Assembly: GCA_900538465.1 (NCBI GenBank)
Contig: UPXV01000008.1
Coordinates: 1-64,000 of the forward strand
Source of the DNA: an uncultured Erysipelotrichaceae bacterium
GTDB taxonomy: Bacteria; Bacillota_I; Bacilli_A; Erysipelotrichales; Coprobacillaceae
DNA: 64,000 nt
Reading direction: 5' to 3'
Part shown: positions 32,250 to 39,669 of the stretch, piece by piece
How the letters are laid out: each line of letters begins with the position of its first letter
How positions within the stretch are numbered: the stretch's first letter is position 1
Program-made: the position numbers and the translations under genes
The notes under the pieces: model-generated
Told to the model about the DNA's origin: nothing
Seen by the model: only the letters and a program-made list of their open reading frames with translations
The model's database searches: none

Positions 32250-33593
32250 ATGTTAAGAAAAGATTTTTTATGGGGTGGAGCAGTGACAGCTCATCAAAGT
32301 GAAGGTGGATATACTGAAGGTGGTAAAGTTCCAGCAGTTTGTGATTTAACAACAACGGGTGAATTTTCTGATTTTAAAGATGGTATAGATGCTTATCACA
32401 GATATCAAGAAGATTTTGATTTGTATCAGGAAATGGGCTTTAATGCTTATCGTTTTTCAATTGATTGGTCACGTATGATGAGTGATGAAAAGACTTATAA
32501 TGAGGCTGGTTTTGAATTTTATGATGAATTCATTAATGAATTGTTAAAGCGTGGAATTGAACCAATTCCAACATTATATCATTTTGAAATGCCTGTTTAT
32601 TTACAAGAAAAATATAATGGTTTTGCAAGTCGAAAAGTGGTAGATATTTTTGTTGAGTTGTGTAAAAAAATTGTTGATCGTTATGCATCTAAAGTTAATA
32701 AATGGATTATTTTTAATGAACAAAATGGAATCCTACAAAAAGGTCCAAAAATGTTCTTTGGAGCAGTATGTCCTCAAGATATGAATCCAGAAACATTCGA
32801 TAATCAAATTATGCATAATACATTAATTGCTCATAGTTTAGTCAATGAATATATTCATCAAAAAGGGTGTAAAGTCATGGGAATGGCGACAGTTGTTCAA
32901 AGTTATCCAGAAACATGTCATCCTTTAGATACATTAGAAAGTATGAAAGCACAAAGTGAAGCTTATGTTTTCTTAGATGTTTTTGCAAGAGGTCATTATA
33001 ATTCATATTATTATGCAAATATGAAAAATGAAGGCACAATGCCAGAAATATTAGATGGCGATTTAGATATTTTGAAAAAAGGGATTACAGATTATTTATC
33101 AATTAGTTATTATATGTCAACAATCTCTCATTATGGGGAATTAAGCTTAACTAATGAAAAAGATGTTGTGATTAAGAAAAATCCATATTTAGAAATGTCT
33201 GAATTTGGTTGGACAGTTGATCCAATTGGCTTAAGAATTACATTACGTCAATTATATGATCGCTATGAAATGCCAATCTATATTGTAGAAAATGGTTTTG
33301 GTTATGATGATCAAATGAATGAAAATGGAGAAATCATAGATGATTATCGTATTGATTATATGAGAAAACATATTGAACAAATGAAGATAGCAATCAGTGA
33401 AGGTGTTGATTGCCGTGGTTATTTGGCATGGGGACCAGTTGATATCTTAAGTAGTCGTGCGCAAATGAAAAAACGTTATGGTTTTATTTATGTCAATAGA
33501 GATAATAAAGATTTAAAAGATATGAAAAGAATCAAAAAGAAATCATTTGATTGGTTTAAACATGTGATTCAAACAAATGGTGAAGAATTATAA
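32250..33593 (+). CDS. 6-phospho-beta-glucosidase (GH1)
   Basis: A 447-residue cytoplasmic glycoside hydrolase family 1 enzyme. The acid/base Glu157 lies in IFNEQNG and the nucleophile Glu347 in IYIVENGFG. Phospho-sugar specificity is suggested by the C-terminal KKRYGFIYV and KRIKKKSFDWF region. The family hydrolyses beta-glucoside-6-phosphates made during PTS uptake. Three ATGs in frame start at 32244; AAAGGAGG is best spaced (7 bases) for 32250 (MLRKDFLWGG). A LacI-type gene follows after a terminator. The partial gene at the left edge is a diverged paralogue. Confidence 0.92.
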   Translation: MLRKDFLWGGAVTAHQSEGGYTEGGKVPAVCDLTTTGEFSDFKDGIDAYHRYQEDFDLYQEMGFNAYRFSIDWSRMMSDEKTYNEAGFEFYDEFINELLKRGIEPIPTLYHFEMPVYLQEKYNGFASRKVVDIFVELCKKIVDRYASKVNKWIIFNEQNGILQKGPKMFFGAVCPQDMNPETFDNQIMHNTLIAHSLVNEYIHQKGCKVMGMATVVQSYPETCHPLDTLESMKAQSEAYVFLDVFARGHYNSYYYANMKNEGTMPEILDGDLDILKKGITDYLSISYYMSTISHYGELSLTNEKDVVIKKNPYLEMSEFGWTVDPIGLRITLRQLYDRYEMPIYIVENGFGYDDQMNENGEIIDDYRIDYMRKHIEQMKIAISEGVDCRGYLAWGPVDILSSRAQMKKRYGFIYVNRDNKDLKDMKRIKKKSFDWFKHVIQTNGEEL

Positions 33594-33619
33594 TTATAAA
33601 ATTGAATTGTAGATGAGGG

Positions 33620-33656
33620 AAAGCTAATAAGAAATGAGGAAATCTTATTAGCTTTT
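33620..33656 (+). terminator. Terminator of the GH1 gene
   Basis: AAGCTAATAAGA (33621-33632) pairs perfectly with TCTTATTAGCTT (33643-33654), followed by TT and an AT-rich stretch. Confidence 0.8.
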
Positions 33657-33658
33657 AT

Positions 33659-33666
33659 GTTATAAT
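33659..33666 (+). promoter_or_regulatory. Extended -10 promoter of the LacI gene
   Basis: TG-T-TATAAT at 33659-33666 directly follows the GH1 terminator and is 26 bases before the lacI-type start. No good -35 box is seen, as is usual for extended -10 promoters. Confidence 0.5.
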
Positions 33667-33691
33667 GGAAGTAAATATTGGAGATGATTTG

Positions 33692-34708
33692 ATGAAAATA
33701 ACAATGAAAGATATTGCAGGTCGTTTAGGGATTTCAATAAATGCTGTATCTATTGCTTTAAATGATAAACCAGGGGTCAGTGATGAAATGCGTTTAGAAA
33801 TTTTAAAAACGGCTGATGAGATGGGATATATTAATCAAAAGAAAAAATACTTGTCTGTATTTTCTAAAACAAATCTTTGTATTTTAATGCAAAGTTATTA
33901 TGCGGATACGGGACATTTTTATTCTATTGTTTTACGTTCTATTGTTGAACAAGCGAAAACTTTTGGATACTATTCAATATTAAATTATTTTGAAGATAGT
34001 GACTTTGTGATACCGGAGTGTATTCATGAAAGAAAAGTGGCAGGTATTTTAATTGTTGGGAAAATATCGGATGAAAATTTATTTATGCTAAAGAAAACGG
34101 GAATACCAATTGTTTTGGTTGATTTTACTTCTCTTTGTGCACCTTGTGATTGTGTATTGACACATAATAAACAAGGTGGATATATGATGACAAGTCATAT
34201 AATTGAAAAAGGGTATAAGAAAATAGGTTTCTTTGGCGATTTGGATTATTCATTTAGTTTTCAAGATCGTTTTTTGGGATATAAGCAATCTCTTATTCAC
34301 AATCAAATTGTTTCTATGGCTGATATTGATCAATATATCAATCAATATTCTTTTACACAAGATATAGAAAAATATATTTTATCTAATCAAATATCGCAGA
34401 TTGTTAAAATATTAAGTTCAAAACAATTGCCAGAGGTTCTTGTTTGTGCTAATGATTCTAATGCTTTTGCAGTTATACTTGCTTTGACACAAATGGGAAT
34501 AAAGGTACCAGAAGATATAAGTGTTGTTGGTTTTGATGATACACCATTATGTGTGAAATCAATACCTCAAATCACAACAGTCCAAGTTCAAAAAGAACTT
34601 ATGGGACAAGTAGCCGTATCAACATTAATAGATCGTATTCATCGTAAAGATGATGTTTTAATGACTCGTTTACTCAGTGTAAAAATCATTGAAAGAGATT
34701 CTTTATAA
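33692..34708 (+). CDS. LacI-family transcriptional regulator
   Basis: A 338-residue LacI protein. The N-terminal helix-turn-helix and hinge (MKDIAGRLGISINAVSIALN, then KPGVSDEMR) are followed by a periplasmic-binding-protein-like sugar domain with VVGFDDTPLC near the C-terminus. It is not CcpA by its N-terminal sequence. An in-frame start at 33665 overlaps the promoter; GGAG lies 8 bases before the ATG at 33692. Its place directly after the GH1 gene suggests it controls beta-glucoside genes, for instance through the stem element at 32152-32193. That link is inference. Confidence 0.9.
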   Translation: MKITMKDIAGRLGISINAVSIALNDKPGVSDEMRLEILKTADEMGYINQKKKYLSVFSKTNLCILMQSYYADTGHFYSIVLRSIVEQAKTFGYYSILNYFEDSDFVIPECIHERKVAGILIVGKISDENLFMLKKTGIPIVLVDFTSLCAPCDCVLTHNKQGGYMMTSHIIEKGYKKIGFFGDLDYSFSFQDRFLGYKQSLIHNQIVSMADIDQYINQYSFTQDIEKYILSNQISQIVKILSSKQLPEVLVCANDSNAFAVILALTQMGIKVPEDISVVGFDDTPLCVKSIPQITTVQVQKELMGQVAVSTLIDRIHRKDDVLMTRLLSVKIIERDSL

Positions 34709-34710
34709 TC

Positions 34711-34752
34711 AAAAAGGAATGAATGTTCACTTTTCAACATCATTCCTTTTTC
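34711..34752. terminator. Bidirectional terminator between LacI and gltX
   Basis: AAAAAGGAATG and CATTCCTTTTT arms with an extra ATGTT/AACAT pairing (one bulge) lie between the convergent genes. T runs follow on both strands. Confidence 0.75.
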
Positions 34753-36150
34753 TTATTTTTGTAAATCAAGAATTGCTTGATTAATTCTTCTCAATGTTTC
34801 TTCTTTACCTAAGATATGTGCAATTTCAACTGCTCCTCCAGGGGTAAATGACTTGTTTGTTAAAGCAACACGAACTGGCCACATAATACGACCATTCTTT
34901 AATTCTTTTTCCTTAGCAAGATGAACAAAGAATTCACTCATTGCTTCATCATTATCAAATTCATTAAAGTTTTCAATTCTTTCTCTAACAAATAATAATG
35001 CTTCTAAAGAATTTTCAGGATTTGTTTTCATTTTTTTATGTGTATAGATAGAAGCATCAAATGGATGTGGCTCATTAATAAAATCAATACTTTCTTCAAC
35101 ATCAGATAATCTTTCTAAACGAGGCTGTAAAACTTTTGATAATTCTAATAAATCAACATCCCTTGTAATAGATTGATAATAAGGTAACAGCAATTCATGG
35201 AATTGTTCTAAAGACATATTTCTTAAATAAACACCATTCATCCATTTTAACTTATCAATATCAAAAATAGCAGGTGATTTAGAAATATGAGCAATATTAA
35301 ATTGTTGAATTAAATCATCTAAAGATAAGATTTCTTCATCTTCTGGAGACCAACCAAGTAAAGCAATATAATTTAAAATGGCTTCTTTTAAATACCCTTG
35401 TTTCTTTAAATCCTGATAAGAAGCATCTCCATTACGTTTACTTAACTTATGAGTCTCATCTTTATTAACAGGTGGTAAATGAATATAAGTAGGAATTTGC
35501 CAATCAAAAGCATTATAAATTAAATTATATTTAGGGGTGCTTGATAAATATTCATTCCCTCTTACAACATGTGTAATATTCATTAAATGATCATCAATAA
35601 CATTGGCAAAGTTATATGTAGGATAACCATCACTCTTAATTAAGATACCTTCATTTAATGTTTGATTCTCGACTTCAATATGTCCATAAACTTCATCATC
35701 AAAAGCAGTCATTCCCGTTGTTGGAATTGTTTGTCTTACAACATAGGAATGATGAGCATCTAATTTTTTTTGGATTTCTTCTTGTGATAAATGAATACAT
35801 GGATCTTCGCCTTCCAATTCTCCTTCACAAAAACAATAATGAGCTCCACCTAATGCAATTAACTTTTGTGCATATTCATGATAGATAGGTAATCTTTGAG
35901 ATTGAATGTATGGACCAACACCACCATCTTTATCTGGACCTTCATCATAATGAAGACCAGTTTCTTCCATCACTTGATAGATTAAATCAATGGCTCCTTC
36001 TACTTCTCTTTGTTGATCAGTATCTTCAATTCTTAAGATAAAATCTCCACCATTATGTTTAGCGATTAAATAACAATATAAAGCCGTTCTTAAATTTCCT
36101 ATATGCATATAACCAGTTGGGCTAGGTGCAAAACGTGTTCTGATTTTCAT
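34753..36150 (-). CDS. gltX: Glutamyl-tRNA synthetase
   Basis: A 465-residue class I aminoacyl-tRNA synthetase. The HIGH motif appears as MHIGN within RFAPSPTGYMHIGNLRTAL, and the KMSKS motif as HKLSKRNGD. The Rossmann core spans about 1-310 and the helical anticodon-binding domain about 320-465. It charges tRNA-Glu, and in bacteria lacking glutaminyl-tRNA synthetase also mischarges tRNA-Gln for conversion by GatCAB. Unusually, a tRNA-Gln and a tRNA-Glu gene lie within 350 bases upstream. GGAG precedes the ATG. Which form (discriminating or not) it is cannot be settled by eye. Confidence 0.96.
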   Translation of the reverse strand: MKIRTRFAPSPTGYMHIGNLRTALYCYLIAKHNGGDFILRIEDTDQQREVEGAIDLIYQVMEETGLHYDEGPDKDGGVGPYIQSQRLPIYHEYAQKLIALGGAHYCFCEGELEGEDPCIHLSQEEIQKKLDAHHSYVVRQTIPTTGMTAFDDEVYGHIEVENQTLNEGILIKSDGYPTYNFANVIDDHLMNITHVVRGNEYLSSTPKYNLIYNAFDWQIPTYIHLPPVNKDETHKLSKRNGDASYQDLKKQGYLKEAILNYIALLGWSPEDEEILSLDDLIQQFNIAHISKSPAIFDIDKLKWMNGVYLRNMSLEQFHELLLPYYQSITRDVDLLELSKVLQPRLERLSDVEESIDFINEPHPFDASIYTHKKMKTNPENSLEALLFVRERIENFNEFDNDEAMSEFFVHLAKEKELKNGRIMWPVRVALTNKSFTPGGAVEIAHILGKEETLRRINQAILDLQK

Positions 36151-36160
36151 GTCGTTCTCC

Positions 36161-36189
36161 TTTACTTATTGAAAAAAAGGTTCTATAAT
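36161..36189 (+). promoter_or_regulatory. Promoter of tRNA-Gln
   Basis: TTTACT (36161-36166) and TATAAT (36184-36189) are 17 bp apart, ending 13 bases before the mature tRNA. The -35 region overlaps the gltX leader on the other strand. Confidence 0.6.
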
Positions 36190-36201
36190 AGAATAGGTTA
36201 T

Positions 36202-36277
36202 TGGGGTATAGCCAAGCGGTAAGGCATCAGACTCTGAATCTGACATTTCCTTGGTTCGAATCCAAGTACCTCAGCCA
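36202..36277 (+). tRNA. tRNA-Gln (anticodon CUG)
   Basis: The cloverleaf is complete: acceptor TGGGGTA/TACCTCA (one G-U), D arm GCC/GGC, anticodon stem TCAGA/TCTGA with loop CTCTGAA, and T arm CTTGG-TTCGAAT-CCAAG. The anticodon CTG is at 36234-36236. The discriminator G and an encoded CCA end the gene. It reads CAG, the C-ending partner of the usual UUG isoacceptor. It has its own promoter and terminator and is divergent from gltX. Confidence 0.95.
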
Positions 36278-36286
36278 AATACAAAC

Positions 36287-36311
36287 AAAGCCATATCAAT
36301 GGCTTTTTTTA
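36287..36311 (+). terminator. Terminator of tRNA-Gln
   Basis: AAAGCCAT (36287-36294) pairs with ATGGCTTT (36299-36306) around ATCA, followed by a T run. Confidence 0.85.
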
Positions 36312-36377
36312 TTACTTATTGATTTTATCATATTTCTTAAATATTTCAATGAATAAACAAATTCAAGAATAGAAAAT

Positions 36378-36412
36378 AAGAAAACTCCTTGATGAAACAA
36401 GGAGCTGTTTTT
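36378..36412. terminator. Terminator of tRNA-Glu (works on both strands)
   Basis: CTCCTTG (36385-36391) pairs with CAAGGAG (36398-36404). Minus strand: TTTTCTTATTTTC follows. Plus strand: a T7 run follows. The T runs on both sides isolate the tRNA-Glu gene. Confidence 0.8.
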
Positions 36413-36416
36413 TTCT

Positions 36417-36492
36417 TGGTAGTCCGTACGGGGTTCGAACCCGTGAATGCTAGGATGAGAACCTAGTGTGTTGACCACTTCACCAACGGACC
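36417..36492 (-). tRNA. tRNA-Glu (anticodon CUC)
   Basis: On the minus strand the acceptor GGTCCGT pairs with ACGGACT, the anticodon stem is CTAGG/CCTAG with loop TTCTCAT, and the T arm is ACGGG-TTCGAAC-CCCGT. The discriminator A and CCA are encoded. The anticodon CTC is at 36457-36459, so it reads GAG. A strong promoter lies just upstream at 36510-36537. It is 215 bases from tRNA-Gln and 267 from gltX, whose product charges it. Confidence 0.95.
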
Positions 36493-36509
36493 AGAAATGT
36501 TATAATAAT

Positions 36510-36537
36510 AGTATACCACGCTTTCTTTTGGTGTAAA
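36510..36537 (-). promoter_or_regulatory. Promoter of tRNA-Glu
   Basis: On the minus strand, TTTACA (36537-36532) and TATACT (36515-36510) are 16 bp apart, 18 bases before the tRNA 5' end. Confidence 0.7.
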
Positions 36538-36574
36538 GATTCTTTTTTTATTTTTTTGGTTGTGTTAAGTATTA

Positions 36575-36600
36575 TAGCAATTTGTTAAAGAGAATTGCTA
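36575..36600. promoter_or_regulatory. Inverted repeat before the XRE gene
   Basis: TAGCAATT (36575-36582) and AATTGCTA (36593-36600) are perfect arms 10 bases apart, 51 bases before the XRE regulator start. It is a candidate self-operator; no binding data can be read from sequence. Confidence 0.4.
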
Positions 36601-36650
36601 GATAATCTTATAAAAAAGTTGTATTCTAAAGATAGAAGGAGAGATGATTT

Positions 36651-37775
36651 ATGAGTATTGGAAAAAGACTTTTAAAGTTAAGGCAAGAAAAAGGAATGTC
36701 ACAAGAGGAATTGGCACAACAATTACATGTATCTCGTCAAACAATTTCAAAATGGGAAAGTGACTTAAGTCTTCCAGATATGAAAATGATGATGTCATTA
36801 AGTGATTTTTTTCAAGTACCAATTACTGAATTGCTAGGTATTGATGATAATCAAAATCCACAAGATTCAATAGAACAGATATATCAACAAACCAAATGTG
36901 TTTTAGATAATCTTCAAAAAGAAAACGAAAGAAGAAAAGTCCGTGATTGGATCATTATAGGGATATGTTTATTGAGTATGTTAATTGTTGTATATTTGTT
37001 TTGGATAAATATTTTAAGCACAAGGAACAAAGAAATTCATCAACAGATTATTCAATATCCAACAATTCAACAAGAAGAGAAATCTATAGTGAATTTTGGA
37101 CATTCTTATTTTCATATTTTGAGTTTTGATTTTGATAAAAAATTAATGATGGTTGATTGTCAATATACTTTAAATACTTATAAAGAGAAAGATCAAGTTG
37201 ATTTAGTTATGATTGATCAAAATGATAAAGAATATATTTTTCCAATGACTTATGAAAAAGGCGTATTTGTTTATAAAGGTGAGATACCAATAAAAATTTA
37301 TTCACAACAAAAGCTTATTGTTGAAAATGAAGAGCACATGAAACAAACAGAATTTTTATCTCAAGAAAATTATTTATATCAACTTTTCCAAAATCTCATT
37401 TCTTTAAAAATGATCAATGATACAAAAAAACATATGACAAATGAAATCGTTTATACTCCTAATCTTTATATACAAAGTGATGGGAATGAAATTCCATTAA
37501 CAGGTACTTTAGATGGTGAACTTTATATAAAAATAACTTCTTTGGATAAAGATGAAATTTTAATAGAAAAAAAGATCCCACTTGGTAAGGAAAAGCATCT
37601 TTATTTAAAACGATCAATTCATAATAAAGAAAATTTTAGTCTTGAAATAGCAATTGATTATGATGGAAAAAGGTGTATGCATACATCTTTTGATAAACAA
37701 TTACTTTATAACACATATCAGGAAGAATATCATTTGATAGAAGGATCTGAAATTGATATATTTGCTTTTGAATAG
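36651..37775 (+). CDS. XRE regulator with membrane helix and extracellular domain
   Basis: A 374-residue one-component regulator. Residues 5-62 are an XRE/Cro helix-turn-helix (QEELAQQLHVSRQTISKWESD). A single membrane helix follows at about 101-121 (IIIGICLLSMLIVVYLFWINI), and a 250-residue presumably extracellular domain of unknown type completes it. It could sense the envelope and bind DNA directly, much like the membrane-bound MerR protein at 8509. GAAGGAGAG precedes the ATG. An 8-bp inverted repeat upstream may be its operator. It is transcribed alone and ends in a terminator. Confidence 0.85.
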   Translation: MSIGKRLLKLRQEKGMSQEELAQQLHVSRQTISKWESDLSLPDMKMMMSLSDFFQVPITELLGIDDNQNPQDSIEQIYQQTKCVLDNLQKENERRKVRDWIIIGICLLSMLIVVYLFWINILSTRNKEIHQQIIQYPTIQQEEKSIVNFGHSYFHILSFDFDKKLMMVDCQYTLNTYKEKDQVDLVMIDQNDKEYIFPMTYEKGVFVYKGEIPIKIYSQQKLIVENEEHMKQTEFLSQENYLYQLFQNLISLKMINDTKKHMTNEIVYTPNLYIQSDGNEIPLTGTLDGELYIKITSLDKDEILIEKKIPLGKEKHLYLKRSIHNKENFSLEIAIDYDGKRCMHTSFDKQLLYNTYQEEYHLIEGSEIDIFAFE

Positions 37776-37808
37776 AAGAACTTAAGATTTATTCTTAGGT
37801 TCTTTTGT
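37776..37808 (+). terminator. Terminator of the XRE gene
   Basis: AAGAACTTAAGA (37776-37787) pairs with TCTTAGGTTCTT (37793-37804) with one G-U, followed by TT. It starts at the base after the stop codon. Confidence 0.8.
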
Positions 37809-37810
37809 TG

Positions 37811-37839
37811 TTGTACTAACGAATACAAGGTGGTATAAT
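37811..37839 (+). promoter_or_regulatory. Upstream murA promoter P1
   Basis: TTGTAC (37811-37816) and TATAAT (37834-37839) with an exact 17-bp spacer. The leader to murA would be about 187 bases and includes a weak AT hairpin with a T run near 37850-37886 that might attenuate it. Confidence 0.65.
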
Positions 37840-37927
37840 AAAAATAAAGAAAAATATCCAAATAATGACATATTTTTGCTTTTTTTTAAGAAGAAATCAA
37901 AAGCAAATGAACTTTTTTGAAATTGTT

Positions 37928-37956
37928 TTGATATTTGATAAATTCCCGTGTATAAT
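37928..37956 (+). promoter_or_regulatory. Proximal murA promoter P2
   Basis: TTGATA (37928-37933) and TATAAT (37951-37956) with an exact 17-bp spacer, about 70 bases before the murA start. Confidence 0.7.
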
Positions 37957-38032
37957 CAATATGAAATAAAAAGTTTATGTATAATTTTTTATACATTTCT
38001 ATATATTATGATAAGAGAAAGGAAAGAAGTGC

Positions 38033-39298
38033 ATGTCAGAAGTTATTGCAATCGAAGGTGGGCACAAATTAAATGGGACAGTGAGAATTAGTGGTGCAAA
38101 GAATGCAACAGTTGCGTTAATTCCAGCTGCTGTTTTATCTGATGGACCAGTAGAAATTCTTGGTGTACCTGAAATTTCGGATGTAGAAGCCCTTGCTATA
38201 TTATTGAAAGAATTAAAATGTGATGTTGAGGTTGATGGAGAACATATAAAAATAGATCCTACAAATATGGAAGATATTCCGCTTGTGAGTGAGGCGGTTA
38301 ATAAATTACGTGCTTCTTATTATTTTATGGGAGCATTACTGGGAAAATATAAACGTGTTAAAATTAGAATGCCTGGAGGATGTTATTTAGGACCACGTCC
38401 AATTGATTTACATTTAAAAGGTTTTGAGGCCTTAGGAGCTAAGATTAGCTATGAGGATGATACTTATCTCTTGGAAGCAGAAGAATTAATTGGAAGTTCT
38501 ATTTATTTAGATTTTGCTTCTGTAGGAGCAACTATTAATATTATGTTAGCGGCTGTTCGTGCAAAAGGAAAAACAGTTATTGAAAATGCTGCAAAGGAAC
38601 CTGAGATTATTGATGTTGCCAATCTTTTAACAAAGATGGGAGCTAAAATAAGAGGTGTAGGGACTGATACAATTACGATAGAAGGCGTTGATCATTTGAA
38701 TGGAACATTCCATGAAATTATTCCTGATCGTATTGAAGCAGGGACTTTCTTGATTATTGCAGCTGCGGCTGGAGAAAAAGTCATTATTCAAAATATTATT
38801 CCACAACATTTAGAGGCTTTAATTTCTAAGTTGAAAGAAATTGGTGTCAAGATGGATGTTGTTGGTGATAGTATTGTTGTTTATGGAGTTCAAGGAGAGT
38901 TAAAACCAATTGATGTCAAGACGCAGATTTATCCTGGTTTTGCTACTGATTTGCAACAGCCATTAACAACTCTATTAACACAAGTTCATGGGGAATCTCA
39001 TGTGAAAGAAACTATTTATGTTGAACGCTTTAAACATTGTGAACAATTAAATAAGATGGGTGCGAATATTAGTTTAGGAGAAGCATCAAGTTCTATTTTG
39101 GGACCAACTCCATTACATGGGGCTCGTGTTGAAGCTACTGATTTAAGATGTGGTGCGGCTTTGGTTGTGGCAGGACTCATTGCAGATGGAAAAACAGAGA
39201 TTACAAATGTTTATCATATTGATAGAGGATATGATAATATTGACCATAAGTTAATTACTTTAGGTGCACATATTACACGTTATGAAATAGAAGATTAA
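38033..39298 (+). CDS. murA: UDP-N-acetylglucosamine 1-carboxyvinyltransferase
   Basis: A 421-residue EPSP-synthase-fold enzyme for the first committed step of peptidoglycan synthesis: enolpyruvate transfer from PEP to UDP-GlcNAc. The conserved Lys (SGAKNATVALIPAAV) and the catalytic Cys117 in MPGGCYLGPRPIDLHLKGFEALGA are present; that Cys is the fosfomycin target, so the native enzyme should be sensitive. Full length for the family. GAAAGGAAG precedes the ATG, and two tandem sigma-70 promoters lie upstream. Low-GC Firmicutes often have two murA copies; only one is in the window. Confidence 0.97.
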   Translation: MSEVIAIEGGHKLNGTVRISGAKNATVALIPAAVLSDGPVEILGVPEISDVEALAILLKELKCDVEVDGEHIKIDPTNMEDIPLVSEAVNKLRASYYFMGALLGKYKRVKIRMPGGCYLGPRPIDLHLKGFEALGAKISYEDDTYLLEAEELIGSSIYLDFASVGATINIMLAAVRAKGKTVIENAAKEPEIIDVANLLTKMGAKIRGVGTDTITIEGVDHLNGTFHEIIPDRIEAGTFLIIAAAAGEKVIIQNIIPQHLEALISKLKEIGVKMDVVGDSIVVYGVQGELKPIDVKTQIYPGFATDLQQPLTTLLTQVHGESHVKETIYVERFKHCEQLNKMGANISLGEASSSILGPTPLHGARVEATDLRCGAALVVAGLIADGKTEITNVYHIDRGYDNIDHKLITLGAHITRYEIED

Positions 39299-39351
39299 AA
39301 AAATAAAAAAAGTATTGTATTTATCAATAAGAAATGATATTATAATTGAGC

Positions 39352-39398
39352 AACTTACTTTGAAGTAGCAAATATTTCAAGGCGGAAGGAGAAATGTA
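39352..39398 (+). promoter_or_regulatory. Short structured leader of rpmE
   Basis: CTTTGAA can pair with TTCAAGG within the 50-base leader between a TATAAT (39341-39346) and the rpmE start. Firmicutes L31 genes often have protein-binding leaders, so autoregulation is possible, but I cannot match the known consensus. Confidence 0.3.
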
Positions 39399-39400
39399 AA

Positions 39401-39604
39401 ATGAAAAAAGGAATTCATCCAGATTACAAAAAAGTAAAAGTCGTTTGTACTTCTTGTGGTGCTGAATTTGAAACAGGGTCAGTATTAGACGAAATTCGTG
39501 TTGATACTTGTTCAAATTGCCATCCATTCTATACTGGAAAACAAAGATTTGCTAGTGCAGATGGTCGTGTAGATAAATTCAACAAAAAATACGGACTTAA
39601 ATAA
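39401..39604 (+). CDS. rpmE: 50S ribosomal protein L31 (zinc-binding type)
   Basis: A 67-residue bL31. Two Cys-x2-Cys pairs (CTSC near residue 16 and CSNC near residue 36) show the zinc-binding form, in contrast to the zinc-free paralogue used under zinc shortage. HPFYTGKQRF and GRVDKFNKKYG are the conserved tail. GGAAGGAG gives a strong binding site. It is a single-gene unit between murA and a strong terminator. Confidence 0.97.
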   Translation: MKKGIHPDYKKVKVVCTSCGAEFETGSVLDEIRVDTCSNCHPFYTGKQRFASADGRVDKFNKKYGLK

Positions 39605-39610
39605 GAAGCT

Positions 39611-39640
39611 AAGAGCAGAAAATTCTGCTCTTTTTCTTTT
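39611..39640 (+). terminator. Terminator of rpmE
   Basis: AAGAGCAGAA (39611-39620) pairs with TTCTGCTCTT (39623-39632), followed by T-rich sequence. Confidence 0.88.
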
Positions 39641-39642
39641 AC

Positions 39643-39667
39643 AAAAAAAAGAAGTTCCAAAGGAACT
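39643..39667 (-). terminator. Terminator of the MATE gene
   Basis: AGTTCC (39653-39658) pairs with GGAACT (39662-39667). On the minus strand a long T run (TTCTTTTTTTT) follows. Confidence 0.8.
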
Positions 39668-39669
39668 CC

